NCBI GenBank assembly: GCA_022799115.1 | Contig: JAAWNT010000011.1 | Span: forward strand, 20,777 to 84,776 | Direction: 5' to 3' | Source: Clostridiales bacterium | GTDB taxonomy: Bacteria > Bacillota > Clostridia > Oscillospirales > Acutalibacteraceae | Length of the DNA: 64,000 bases | In this document: positions 15,497-24,590 of the stretch, piece after piece | Numbering within the stretch: the stretch's first letter is position 1 | Layout of the letters: each line of letters starts with the position of its first letter | The notes under the pieces: model-generated | The model's database searches: none | What the model saw: only the letters and a program-made list of their open reading frames with translations | Told to the model about the DNA's origin: nothing | Position numbers and translations under genes: made by a program

Positions 15497-16897
15497 TTGA
15501 AAAAGTTTCAGCTTCTTCCCGTGGGATCCCGCGCGGACCGATTCCTTTATCATCATCTGGCAAGCCCGCTGTTTTCGCATCGGGTCATATTATCCATGCT
15601 GGGACCTTTGATCCTGGATTCCTTTTTTATTAACTTAATCGGCGTGCTGACCACCTCCATGATTAGCGCCAGCAGTCAGGAGTCGGTGTCCGCCGTAAGT
15701 CTGGTGAATCCTGTGACCAACCTGGTGATGGCCTTGATGAGCGCCATTGCCGCCGGTGGAACGGTGATCGTCGCCCAATATAAGGGTCATGGAGACAACC
15801 AAAAGGTAATTAAGGCCGCCGGGCAGACCCTGCTGGCTACCACTCTGACTGCTGTGGCTGTGGGATTGGTGCTGATCGTGTTTGCGGATCCTGTAGTTCA
15901 TATGATGTTCGGGCAGGCGGACGAACTGGTGCTTCACAAGGCCCGGGAGTATATGATTGGAAGTTGTATTTCCCTAATGTTGCACTCGGTGTACGCGGGG
16001 GTGTTCGGGGTATTCCGAGGGGTGGGAGCCACCAAGATATGCCTTAGGCTGACCATCATTGTCAACGCCGCCTATCTGTTGGCCAGCGTCTTGTTTTTAA
16101 ACGTTCTCAAGCTTGACATAGTGGGAACCGCGCTCTCTTTGAACATCGCCCGGTTTATCGGCGCGGCATCCGCGCTGTGGCTTTTGGTGAAGCCCAACGG
16201 CATTCTGCCGGTAACCTTTCGGCAAATATTCTGCTTGGATCGGGGGATGATGAAATCCATCTTCCGCATGGGGATTCCTTTTTCCGTGGAGCAGCTGTTC
16301 TTTAACGGCGGTGCCATTTTGGTACAGATGTATATGGTAACTCTGGGAACAGTGGCCGTGGCGGCCAATGCCGTAGCCAGTTCCGCCTTTGGCTTGCTCT
16401 ATTCCGCTGGCTCTGCGGTGAGTACGTTGGCAATTACTGTGGTGGGTCAGTGCGTGGGTTCCAACAACCGGGATTTGGCCCGGTGGTACGGTAGGAAAAT
16501 GCTTCTGCTGGGAACCGCTGTCAGCCTGCTGTCCATCGCGATACTCTACCCCATGATGCCGCTGATTTTACAGATGTACTCTCCCCAGCCGGAAACGTTG
16601 GGGCTAATCAGTCAGTTGGTGCTCATTGGCGTGATTGGAATGCCCTTCTTCTGGCCCATGTCCAACATCATGCCCAACGTGCTGCGTTCGGCGGGAGACG
16701 CCAACTATTCCACCGTGGTGTCGTTGATTACCATGTGGGCGCTGCGCGTTGGCGCGGGCTATCTGTTCGCCGTAGTGCTTGGACTGGGCATCTCATCGGT
16801 GTGGTTCTGTATGGTGGGCGAATGGGCCGTGCGCACCGTGGCTTTTTGGCTGCGCTTCCGCGGCAAGAAGTGGCTTGAGAAAAAGGTTATCGATTAA
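15497..16897 (+). CDS. MATE family efflux transporter
   Basis: A 466-residue multidrug/oligosaccharidyl-lipid/polysaccharide flippase-superfamily membrane protein with about 12 predicted helices in two similar halves. MATE features include VILSMLGPLILDSFFINLIG, SAIAAGGTVIVAQYKGHGD in the first half, and MGIPFSVEQLFFNGGAILVQ followed by SAGSAVSTLAITVVGQCVG in the second. The family exports cationic compounds or metabolites using Na+ or H+. The apparent start is TTG 15497 (MKKFQLLPVG) with a weak GCGAGGCAG ribosome binding site, so the N-terminus is uncertain by a few residues. Monocistronic; the substrate is unknown. Confidence 0.9.
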   Translation: MKKFQLLPVGSRADRFLYHHLASPLFSHRVILSMLGPLILDSFFINLIGVLTTSMISASSQESVSAVSLVNPVTNLVMALMSAIAAGGTVIVAQYKGHGDNQKVIKAAGQTLLATTLTAVAVGLVLIVFADPVVHMMFGQADELVLHKAREYMIGSCISLMLHSVYAGVFGVFRGVGATKICLRLTIIVNAAYLLASVLFLNVLKLDIVGTALSLNIARFIGAASALWLLVKPNGILPVTFRQIFCLDRGMMKSIFRMGIPFSVEQLFFNGGAILVQMYMVTLGTVAVAANAVASSAFGLLYSAGSAVSTLAITVVGQCVGSNNRDLARWYGRKMLLLGTAVSLLSIAILYPMMPLILQMYSPQPETLGLISQLVLIGVIGMPFFWPMSNIMPNVLRSAGDANYSTVVSLITMWALRVGAGYLFAVVLGLGISSVWFCMVGEWAVRTVAFWLRFRGKKWLEKKVID

Positions 16898-17337
16898 CGA
16901 TTCCGTTCAAAGCGGCCGTTCGGTTTGTTTTTTGAGCCAAAAGGTCAGAAGAGGCCGTTTTATAACGTCTGGAATGTATGGGCGGACCGGCGTTAGAAAA
17001 CCATAAAAAAACAAGATCGTTTGAGGTTAGATCCGCCTGCATCACCATGTGGGCGGATTTTTTATTTCCAGTGGAGAGGCCGACAAAAAATAGGAGAAGC
17101 CATTTCTCCCCGATAACATATATGTATTATAGGGTTTTTACGAAGCGGATTGCAAAAAAGCTTTGTTTGCCTGCAAATATTCACAGAAAAAAGAGGAGAG
17201 TTTGGAAAATAATTTTCACTCTCCGTCTATTTTATGGTAAAATAAAGAAAACGTCCGAGGGGGATTTATGGAATATCCGCAGGGAATAGATTGCCGCCTT
17301 TGTACGCATCCTAAGAGAAAAAAGTGGGTGAGAGGCA
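16898..17337. other. 440-bp intergenic region with two hairpins
   Basis: No coding frame here looks real. Hairpin one is a terminator at 17031-17066. Hairpin two is GGAGAGT (17195-17201) with ACTCTCC (17218-17224), enclosing GGAAAAT/ATTTTC and followed by a T-rich stretch. TAAAAT near 17239, preceded by TTCACT 17 nt upstream, could be the promoter of the DUF1905 gene. Confidence 0.45.
17031..17066 (+). terminator. terminator downstream of MATE gene
   Basis: ATCCGCC (17031-17037) pairs with GGCGGAT (17052-17058), followed by TTTTTTATTT. Confidence 0.7.
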
Positions 17338-17643
17338 ATGAACAATGCGGTGTATCGTTTTACTGCGGTGATTCAAAAGGTGCCGGATATTGACGGGGCC
17401 TATGTGGAAATTCCCTTTGATGTAAAAAAGGAGTTCGGCAAGGGACGGGTGCCGGTGCTGGCTCATTTTGACGGAGTACCCTACGAGGGGAGCCTCGTGA
17501 AAATGGGAACGCCGTGTCATATCTTGGGGCTGCGCAAGGAGATTCGCCGTAAAATTGGCAAGCAGCCCGGGGATCTGGTGGAAGTAACCGTTCAGGAACG
17601 AGAGCGGACGGGTAGGACGCCGCCCCAACCAGAACGGGGATAG
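17338..17643 (+). CDS. DUF1905 domain-containing protein
   Basis: A 101-residue protein matching the DUF1905 beta-barrel pattern: [20 protein letters not shown], then [40 protein letters not shown] and [10 protein letters not shown]. In other bacteria this domain is often fused to a YdeI/OmpD-associated helical domain; here it stands alone, as in many Firmicutes. Function is not known. AAGTGGGTGAGAGGCA provides an acceptable ribosome binding site. The last 12 residues (Arg/Pro-rich) are not conserved. Confidence 0.8.
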   Translation: MNNAVYRFTAVIQKVPDIDGAYVEIPFDVKKEFGKGRVPVLAHFDGVPYEGSLVKMGTPCHILGLRKEIRRKIGKQPGDLVEVTVQERERTGRTPPQPERG

Positions 17644-17828
17644 GGAAGGAAAACGGGGCCTTTGGCCTGGCGCGAAGGATGCAAATCGGAGAGGACCCGG
17701 AAAATCGGAAATGGATGTTGGAAACATTTTTGATTACGGTTGCCCCTGTTTACATGTTTGAGTCGGGCTTTTTGATTGTCATGCGCTGTGAGGAAGGGAC
17801 CCGGTGCGAAAGGAATGGAGAGGTCGCA

Positions 17829-18929
17829 ATGAAAAAGGGGAGCAAGTGGATTGTAGTGCTTTTGGCGATGGCTTTGTTGGTGGGAACTGCGGGAATGGCG
17901 TTTACCAACCAACTGCAAACCCAGCGGGACAGACAGGATGCCCAAAGCGAGACGTCGCTGGTGGAAAGCCTGGGAGACAACTCCTCTCAGGCGGGAGAGA
18001 CTTCCTCCGCCGCTGAGACGGGAGCCGTCAACCCTCTGACTGGGATGCCGGTGGAAAAAGGCCGTCAGGACAGCCGGCCGGTGGCTGTGATGATTAACAA
18101 TTTGAAAAAAGCGCAGCCTTTGATGGGGGTTCAGCAGGCGGACCTTCTTTACGAGTGCTTGGTGGAAGGGGGCATCACCCGGCTGATGGCGGTGTATCAG
18201 GACTATCAATCGGCGCCGGTGGTGGGAAGCGTGAGAAGCGCGCGCCCGTACTATATTCACCTGGCCAGCAGCCTTGATGCGGTGTATGTTCATGTGGGAG
18301 GAAGCAATCAGGCAAGAGATTTGCTGAGACAGAATTTGGTGGATGACTTCGATTTTGTCTATATGGAACAATATATGTGGCGGGACGCCGACCGTCGGGC
18401 GCAGCTTGGCTTTGAGCACAGCGCCTTGACCTCTGGACAGCGGCTGACGGAGGCCATCGACGACAAAGAAATTCGTACCTCCCGGAAGGAAGAGGCGCAG
18501 TCGCTGGAATTTTCCCAGATCTCGCCGGTATTACAGGGGGAGAACACGGCTGGAATGTCGGTGAATTTTTCCTCTTATAAAACCACGGAATTTACATATG
18601 ATGAAGAAAAAAGAGGGTACTTGGTATCCCAGTTCGATAAGCCTATGATAGATGGAAATCTTAACGAGCAGGTGGTTAAGCAGAACGTCCTGTTGCTGCG
18701 CATCAACACCTACCCCATTGACGATTACGGCTTGATGGCCATGGATTTAGCGGGTTCCGGGGAGGGTGTTTACCTCGGCGGCGGCAAGCGTATTGATATC
18801 AGATGGTCCCGAAAAACCGAGGATTCTCCTTTTGTGTTTACCACCAAAGACGGGCAGCCTCTGACGCTGCTTCCGGGGCAGTCCTATCTGTGCTGCGTTC
18901 CGCTGCAAACCCGGGTGACTTTTTCCTGA
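17829..18929 (+). CDS. DUF3048 (YerB-like) exported protein
   Basis: A 366-residue exported protein. A signal segment (KWIVVLLAMALLVGTAGMAF) is followed by a Ser/Glu-rich linker and the conserved NPLTGMPVEK. The YerB-like DUF3048 domain has RPVAVMINNLKKAQPLMGVQ, LLYECLVEGGITRLMAVYQD, VGSVRSARPYYIHLASSLDA and VYVHVGGSNQ. B. subtilis YerB is a membrane lipoprotein of unknown role; here there is no obvious lipobox Cys, so the protein is either anchored by the N-terminal helix or cleaved. ATG 17829 is chosen for the GGAGAGGTCGCA ribosome binding site; an upstream extension to 17679 looks non-coding. Confidence 0.87.
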   Translation: MKKGSKWIVVLLAMALLVGTAGMAFTNQLQTQRDRQDAQSETSLVESLGDNSSQAGETSSAAETGAVNPLTGMPVEKGRQDSRPVAVMINNLKKAQPLMGVQQADLLYECLVEGGITRLMAVYQDYQSAPVVGSVRSARPYYIHLASSLDAVYVHVGGSNQARDLLRQNLVDDFDFVYMEQYMWRDADRRAQLGFEHSALTSGQRLTEAIDDKEIRTSRKEEAQSLEFSQISPVLQGENTAGMSVNFSSYKTTEFTYDEEKRGYLVSQFDKPMIDGNLNEQVVKQNVLLLRINTYPIDDYGLMAMDLAGSGEGVYLGGGKRIDIRWSRKTEDSPFVFTTKDGQPLTLLPGQSYLCCVPLQTRVTFS

Positions 18930-19003
18930 TGAGGATAATATAAGATAAATTTTTGCAGTGTGGAGGGGGCAGGCAAAATCCCGTTGCTTTCTCCAGATTA
19001 GTC

Positions 19004-19032
19004 TTGACACCCGAATACAATACAGGTAAAAT
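19004..19032 (+). promoter_or_regulatory. promoter of the sugar-binding protein / mannosidase operon
   Basis: TTGACA (19004-19009), 17 nt, TAAAAT (19027-19032): near consensus. The leader to the SBP start is about 165 nt. Confidence 0.75.
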
Positions 19033-19204
19033 AGAGTCGCATTCTCACAGGCGTTTGGCAAAGTGCGCCCGCGGATTTCGCTGCTTTTACAGAAAACGGG
19101 ATAAGCGGTCGGAAAAGGCGATGGGACTGCGTCGATTGGGTCAGTTTACCGAGGATTTCATGGAATCCAAAAAGATAAAATTTCATAAATAGGTGAGAGT
19201 AAAG

Positions 19205-20725
19205 GTGAAGTATAAAAAGTTTTTAGCCCTGGCGTTGGCGTGTATTCTTGCCTTTTGCATGGGATGTACCGGCTGCAGCGATTCTGCTTCGCCGGATTCC
19301 TCCTCCCGGGAGGAAAACCTTAAACCCGAACCCAGCGACCAGACAGACCATCTCATTTATTATACAATCGGAGCGCCGGATCCGGATTTAGGATTGGTGA
19401 ATGATGAAATCAATCGGATACTCAAAGAGAAGATTAATGTAACCATTCAATATAATAAGATTCCTTGGGAAGAATATGGGCAGAGGATCGCCGCCTTGAT
19501 TAATTCGGGAAGCGATTTTGACATCATGTTTGCGTCGGCGGAGGTCGATGAGGGGGATTACATCGGTTACGCGCAAAACGGCGCGTGGCTTCCCTTGGAT
19601 GAATATCTTGTGCCGGGGGCTTCCGGCTATGATATGTATCAGGCGATCGACAAAAGGTTTTGGGACGGCGTAAAGGTGGATGGGAAGATTTATGGGATTC
19701 CCACCAATAAAGAACTGGCGGTGCCGTTATGGTGGATGTATCCCAAGGAACTGGTGGACAAGTACGACATCGACATCACAAAATACCGCACGCTGGAATC
19801 TTTAGAGCCGCTGTTCCAGATGATCCAGCGCAACGAGCCGGATTATATCGTGTTTGAACTGGATAAAAAGGCGCATAATTTCTTTTTGCTGGACGGATAC
19901 GATTGGATCATCGACAAGGATTGCCCGCTGATGGTAAAAAACGATGACGACCTACAGGTGGTTAGTATCTTCGAGACCGAATATGGCCGGGATACCTTGG
20001 ATACCCTGCATCGCTATTATGAAGCGGGTTACATCAACAATGACGCCGCTGTAAACGACAACGGCAGCCTGGTGAGAGACCGCAAGACCTTTTTAAAGGT
20101 GGCCGCCGGGGGGCCCACGTCTGAGGTGGCCTGGTCCAACGACCGGGGATATCCGGTGGTGGCCCAGCAAGTGACCAAGGCATACATCACGCCTAATTCG
20201 ACCTGTGGAGGCATAATGTGCGTCAATGCCCGCACCAAGAACGCAGAAGCGTGCGTCCAGTTTCTCAACCTGCTGAACACCGACCCTGAGCTGCGCAACC
20301 TGGTTCAATACGGCATTGAAGGGGAGCATTATACCCTGGATGAGCGCAACAAGGTGGTGCTGCCTCAGGAGCGGACCTATACAGGAATACAATATACCCA
20401 GGGGAATTTCTTTCTTCTCAATCTAACCCAGGCCGATCCAGACGATAAGTGGGAGCAGTTCCAGGACTTTAACGAAAAGGCGGTTCCCTCCTCAACCCTG
20501 GGCTTTGTGGCTGATCGTAGTGAAATTTCCGACGAGCTCAATCTCATCAGCAATGTATCTCAAAAATATTGGTCTAACCTGATTACCGGCACAGTGGATC
20601 CTCAGACGGAGCTGCCCAAGTTTATCCATGAATTGAAGCTGGCTGGTCTGGATAAAGTGAAGGAGGAGCTGCAACGGCAGCTGGACGATTTTAAACAATC
20701 CAAATCCCCTTCCGAAAATCCCTAA
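19205..20725 (+). CDS. extracellular sugar-binding lipoprotein (DUF3502-type)
   Basis: A 506-residue family 1 solute-binding lipoprotein. The signal (KFLALALACILAFCMGCTGC) contains several Cys; LAFC and the following GC pairs are alternative lipidation sites. The body shows DPDLGLVNDEINRILKEKIN, KIPWEEYGQRIAALINSGSD and FDIMFASAEVDEGDYIGYAQ. The C-terminus (TLGFVADRSEISDELNLISN, IHELKLAGLDKVKEELQRQL) matches the DUF3502 extension of YtcQ/LplA-like binding proteins. No permeases are adjacent, so it must work with transporters encoded elsewhere. Its place before the mannosidase suggests an oligosaccharide ligand. GTG 19205 is preferred over GTG 19193 because AGGTGAG lies 7 nt upstream. Confidence 0.88.
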   Translation: MKYKKFLALALACILAFCMGCTGCSDSASPDSSSREENLKPEPSDQTDHLIYYTIGAPDPDLGLVNDEINRILKEKINVTIQYNKIPWEEYGQRIAALINSGSDFDIMFASAEVDEGDYIGYAQNGAWLPLDEYLVPGASGYDMYQAIDKRFWDGVKVDGKIYGIPTNKELAVPLWWMYPKELVDKYDIDITKYRTLESLEPLFQMIQRNEPDYIVFELDKKAHNFFLLDGYDWIIDKDCPLMVKNDDDLQVVSIFETEYGRDTLDTLHRYYEAGYINNDAAVNDNGSLVRDRKTFLKVAAGGPTSEVAWSNDRGYPVVAQQVTKAYITPNSTCGGIMCVNARTKNAEACVQFLNLLNTDPELRNLVQYGIEGEHYTLDERNKVVLPQERTYTGIQYTQGNFFLLNLTQADPDDKWEQFQDFNEKAVPSSTLGFVADRSEISDELNLISNVSQKYWSNLITGTVDPQTELPKFIHELKLAGLDKVKEELQRQLDDFKQSKSPSENP

Positions 20726-20807
20726 ATTAACGCAATGGAGCGCCCAAGTGTTGAAGCGGCCCGCTTTTACGGGACAACGTTCAATGCTGGTGATATGTCC
20801 ATAGATT

Positions 20808-20826
20808 GGCGGCGTCCGAGGCCGCC
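20808..20826 (+). other. intercistronic hairpin between SBP and mannosidase genes
   Basis: GGCGGC (20808-20813) pairs with GCCGCC (20821-20826) around GTCCGAG. There is no T run, so it is more likely an RNA stability element than a terminator. The 230-bp gap shows no clear separate promoter. Confidence 0.4.
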
Positions 20827-20955
20827 GCGGTTTGATTCTCTTTCCTCAGCGTAAGGACGAGTTGTGAAAAGCCGTCCGAGCGGATTCCCTTGTTGGAATT
20901 GGGATCAGAGCGCCGGCGCGTATAACGGCCGCCGATGATACGAAGGAGTGACAAT

Positions 20956-23900
20956 ATGGTATTTGCAAAGGAACGCGCGCAGGTGATCTGCGAGCAGCTC
21001 AAGAAAATGTCCAAAGTCCAAAAGGTGTCCCTGGACGCGTGGAAGGTGAAGGAGGGCAATTTCCTCTATCCCCAGGATGCGGATAAGGCCCCCGGAGAGT
21101 GGAAGGACTTTGACAGCCGCACCATGCATTGGTACGGCCCGGATAAGCACTATTGGTTCCGTACCCAGTTTACTGTTCCCGAAAGCTTTGCGGGTAAGCC
21201 GCTGTGGATGATCGTGCATACCCAGATTGACGAGTGGGACGACGCCAAGAATCCCCAGTTCCTGCTGTTTGTGGACGATGAGATTACCCAAGGTGTGGAT
21301 ATGAACCACCGGGAGGTGCTGATTACCAAGAGCGCCCAGGCGGGCAAAACCTACAAACTGGATTTACAGTCCTACACCGGCATCCTGCACACGGAGTTCC
21401 AGCTTATCGGCGAGATGGCCGAGATCAACGCGCAGGTAAACGGCCTGTATTACGATTTGCAGGTTCCCCTGTGGGCGCTGGAGCGCATGAAGAAGGACGA
21501 TAAGGTCCGTCTGGATATTGAGACCTGCCTCAATGATACCATTAATCTGCTGGATCTCCGCAAGCCCCATACCCCGGCCTTCTATGAGTCGGTGGACAAG
21601 GCAAGAGCCTATATTCAGAAGGCCATGTATGAGGATATGGCCGGCTTCGATGATGTGGTTGCCACTTGCATCGGTCACACCCACATTGACGTAGCCTGGT
21701 GGTGGACGGTGGCCCAGACCCGGGAAAAGGTGGCCCGCAGCTTCTCCACCGTACTCAAGCTCATGGAGGAGTTCCCGGACTATAAATTTATGTCCAGCCA
21801 GCCCCAGCTGTACTATTTCCTCAAGGAGCGCTATCCGGAGCTGTATGCTCAGATCAAGCAGCGCATCGACGAGGGACGCTGGGAGCCGGAAGGCGGCATG
21901 TGGCTGGAGGCCGACTGTAACCTGACCTCGGGAGAATCCCTGGTTCGCCAGTTCTTGCATGGCAAACGCTTCTTCAAAGAGGAATTCGGCGTGGACAACC
22001 GGGTGCTGTGGCTGCCCGACGTGTTTGGCTATTCCGCGGCGCTGCCCCAGATCTGCAAGAAGAGCGGCATTGATTACTTTATGACCACCAAGCTGTCCTG
22101 GAACCAGTTTAATGAGGTTCCCTTCGATACCATGAACTGGCGCGGTATCGACGGCAGCGAAATTTTTACCCATATGATTACCACCCTTGGTGTGGGACAG
22201 CCTATTGAACGGTTCTTTACCACCTACAACGGAATGCTGCATCCGGACGCCATCATGGGCGGCTGGGAGCGCTACCAGAATAAGGAAATCAACAACGATA
22301 TCCTGATCGCGTTCGGCTACGGAGACGGCGGCGGCGGACCCACCCGCGAGATGCTGGAAACCTCCGTCCGTATGGAAAAGGGCGTCAAGGGGATTCCGAA
22401 AGTGCGCCAGGAGTTCTCCCGCAAGTATTTTGAGGAGCTGGAGGCCCGCGTAAAGGACAATAAGCGTCTGCCCACCTGGGTTGGCGAGCTGTACTTTGAG
22501 TATCATCGCGGCACGTATACCTCCATGGCCCGCAATAAGCGCAGCAACCGTAAGAGCGAGCTGATGCTGATGGACGCCGAGCTGCTGTCCGTGCTGGCCC
22601 AGAGCAAGGGGATCGCCTATCCCGGCAGCAATTTGGAATCCATGTGGAAAACCGTGCTGCTCAACCAGTTCCACGATATCCTGCCCGGTTCCTCCATCAA
22701 AGAGGTATACGAGGTCACCAAGGCCGAGTATGCCCAGATCAAGGAAGAGGGCGACGCCATCATCGACGAGCGCCTGCACGCTCTGGCCGGAGAGGGCGAC
22801 GCGGTTACCGTGTTCAATACCGTGGGCTTCCAGCGTGACGACATCGTCAATTTGGGCGACGTCAAGGCGGCTGCCATCACCGACGGCGACAACGTATATC
22901 CCATTCAGCAGACTGAATGCGGCGCGCTTGCCTATGTGAAAAATCTGCCCTCCAAGGGCTTTAAGGCATTTGCCGTAGCGGACAAGGCGGAAGAGGCTGT
23001 TCCCTTCGTCATTGAGGGCAACAACATTCAGACCCCCTTCTACGAGATTAAAATTGATGAAAACGGCCTGTTTACCTCTATCTTTGATAAGGAAAATAAG
23101 CGCGAAGTGCTGCAGCAGGGTCAGAAAGCCAACCTGATGCGGGTATATGAGGACAAACCCATTTACTATGACAACTGGGACATTGATATTTACTACACCG
23201 AGAAATTCTGGGATGTGGACAATATCGTAAAACTGGAATGGCTGGAAGTGGGCGCTGTGCGCGCAACCCTTCTTATTGAGCGTAAGTTCTCCGACTCCGT
23301 CATTCGTCAGAAGGTATACTTCTACGCCAATGACCGCCGCATTGACTTTGATTCCTATGTGGATTGGCACGAAAGCCAGCAGCTGCTTAAGGTTCATTTC
23401 CCGGTGGAGGTGCATACCGATGAGGCCACCTTTGAAATCCAGTTTGGTAATGTAACCCGCAAAACCCACAGCAACACCAGTTGGGATATGGCTCGTTTTG
23501 AGAGCTGCGGCCATAAATGGATGGATCTTTCCGAAGGCGGCTACGGCGTCAGCCTGCTCAACGACTGCAAGTACGGACACTCTGTTAAGGACGGCAATGT
23601 GGCTTTGACCTTGATTAAGTCGGGAATCGAGCCCAACCCCACCACCGACCAAGAGGAGCATTTCTTCACCTATTCCCTGTATCCCCATGCGGGTACCTGG
23701 AAGGAAGCCGACACAGCCAGAGAAGCAGTAAAGCTTAACCAGCCCGCTTACAGCGTGCAGGGAGGTAAGGCCGGAGACGTTTGCTCCATGCTGTCTGTGA
23801 ACTGCAAAAACGTCATGGCTGAGACGGTCAAAATGGCTGAAGACGGCAGCGGCGTGATCCTGAGAATGTTCGAGTATTATAACGCCCGCGGACCGGTTGA

Positions 23901-24054
23901 TGTGACGTTAGGCGCCAAAGCGGTTTCCGTAAAAGAGTGCGATTTGATGGAAAATGTGATTGGAAACGTAGACTGTGCCGCCGACGGCATGGGCTTCTCC
24001 TTCGACATCAAACCGTTTGAGATCAAGACCTTTAAGGTGGAATTTCAAAAATAA
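20956..24054 (+). CDS. alpha-mannosidase, GH38
   Basis: A 1032-residue glycoside hydrolase family 38 enzyme that removes alpha-linked mannose from oligomannose glycans. An N-terminal beta domain (about residues 1-230) precedes the catalytic (beta/alpha)7 barrel. The zinc ligands H241 and D245 lie in GHTHIDVAWWW, and the nucleophile D355 is in WLPDVFGYSAALPQ. The three-helix bundle includes WKTVLLNQFHDILPGSSIKE, and C-terminal beta domains follow (RRIDFDSYVDWHESQQLLKV). No signal peptide, so probably cytosolic, acting on imported glycans. ATG 20956 fits the GAAGGAGTGAC ribosome binding site. It lies downstream of the sugar-binding lipoprotein and ends at a strong terminator. Confidence 0.95.
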   Translation: MVFAKERAQVICEQLKKMSKVQKVSLDAWKVKEGNFLYPQDADKAPGEWKDFDSRTMHWYGPDKHYWFRTQFTVPESFAGKPLWMIVHTQIDEWDDAKNPQFLLFVDDEITQGVDMNHREVLITKSAQAGKTYKLDLQSYTGILHTEFQLIGEMAEINAQVNGLYYDLQVPLWALERMKKDDKVRLDIETCLNDTINLLDLRKPHTPAFYESVDKARAYIQKAMYEDMAGFDDVVATCIGHTHIDVAWWWTVAQTREKVARSFSTVLKLMEEFPDYKFMSSQPQLYYFLKERYPELYAQIKQRIDEGRWEPEGGMWLEADCNLTSGESLVRQFLHGKRFFKEEFGVDNRVLWLPDVFGYSAALPQICKKSGIDYFMTTKLSWNQFNEVPFDTMNWRGIDGSEIFTHMITTLGVGQPIERFFTTYNGMLHPDAIMGGWERYQNKEINNDILIAFGYGDGGGGPTREMLETSVRMEKGVKGIPKVRQEFSRKYFEELEARVKDNKRLPTWVGELYFEYHRGTYTSMARNKRSNRKSELMLMDAELLSVLAQSKGIAYPGSNLESMWKTVLLNQFHDILPGSSIKEVYEVTKAEYAQIKEEGDAIIDERLHALAGEGDAVTVFNTVGFQRDDIVNLGDVKAAAITDGDNVYPIQQTECGALAYVKNLPSKGFKAFAVADKAEEAVPFVIEGNNIQTPFYEIKIDENGLFTSIFDKENKREVLQQGQKANLMRVYEDKPIYYDNWDIDIYYTEKFWDVDNIVKLEWLEVGAVRATLLIERKFSDSVIRQKVYFYANDRRIDFDSYVDWHESQQLLKVHFPVEVHTDEATFEIQFGNVTRKTHSNTSWDMARFESCGHKWMDLSEGGYGVSLLNDCKYGHSVKDGNVALTLIKSGIEPNPTTDQEEHFFTYSLYPHAGTWKEADTAREAVKLNQPAYSVQGGKAGDVCSMLSVNCKNVMAETVKMAEDGSGVILRMFEYYNARGPVDVTLGAKAVSVKECDLMENVIGNVDCAADGMGFSFDIKPFEIKTFKVEFQK

Positions 24055-24074
24055 AACCGGCCCGGCCCGGTAAT

Positions 24075-24113
24075 AAAAGCCCCTTTCGCTTAAAACGCGA
24101 AAGGGGCTTTTTA
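24075..24113 (+). terminator. terminator of alpha-mannosidase gene
   Basis: AAAAGCCCCTTTCGC (24075-24089) is perfectly complementary to GCGAAAGGGGCTTTT (24097-24111), 15 bp with a 7-nt loop. Confidence 0.92.
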
Positions 24114-24590
24114 ACATTTTAGCGTGAAAGACCTCCGGCGCTGTACTGGAAAATAAAACAAGCGACCCGTTGATACAAAAGGAGGACGTCAAAAGTTTAT
24201 AGTTGCCGGGCAAGCGATGTAAGGAATATTTTCCAAGTTCAGTAGGTACCGATGTTTCCGGAGATCAAAGTCAACCGCCAATTTGTCAGAGGTTTTTATT
24301 TATTATTAACAAATTAGATTCTGCAATAGAAAATAAAAGTGTGAAACTGTTATAATATACAAGAAATAAAATAGAGATAGATCACAGCGATTGGCGTTGT
24401 TTATAATAATTCGCCTATTTTTCATTTGATTTAAAATTAAATTTATATATGTTGCTTTAAATCTACCATCAAAATGTAATATTTTTTAATTTAATCAAAC
24501 GTTTTTAGTGATTGCAAATGTTTGTCAAATTTGATAAACTAGCAACGAGCAAAATTCATGGCTTTGTTAAATTTAAAGGAGGAAGAAAAC
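24114..24590 (+). promoter_or_regulatory. AT-rich regulatory region upstream of the endoglycosidase gene
   Basis: About 480 bp without a gene, turning sharply AT-rich after 24290. GTTATAATATAC (around 24350) holds a perfect TATAAT, but a clear -35 is lacking, so activation by a regulator is possible. TTTGTCAAATTTGATAAA (24521-24538) is an imperfect palindrome about 50 nt before the start and a candidate operator. The start is preceded by AAAGGAGGAAG. No regulator gene is encoded within the glycan locus. Confidence 0.5.

Noticed and set aside
21364..23688. 774-codon open frame on the minus strand opposite the GH38 gene
   Set aside because: Antisense shadow created by the GC-rich third codon positions of the mannosidase gene; no ribosome binding site and the translation is low-complexity Gly/Val/Leu/His without domain motifs.
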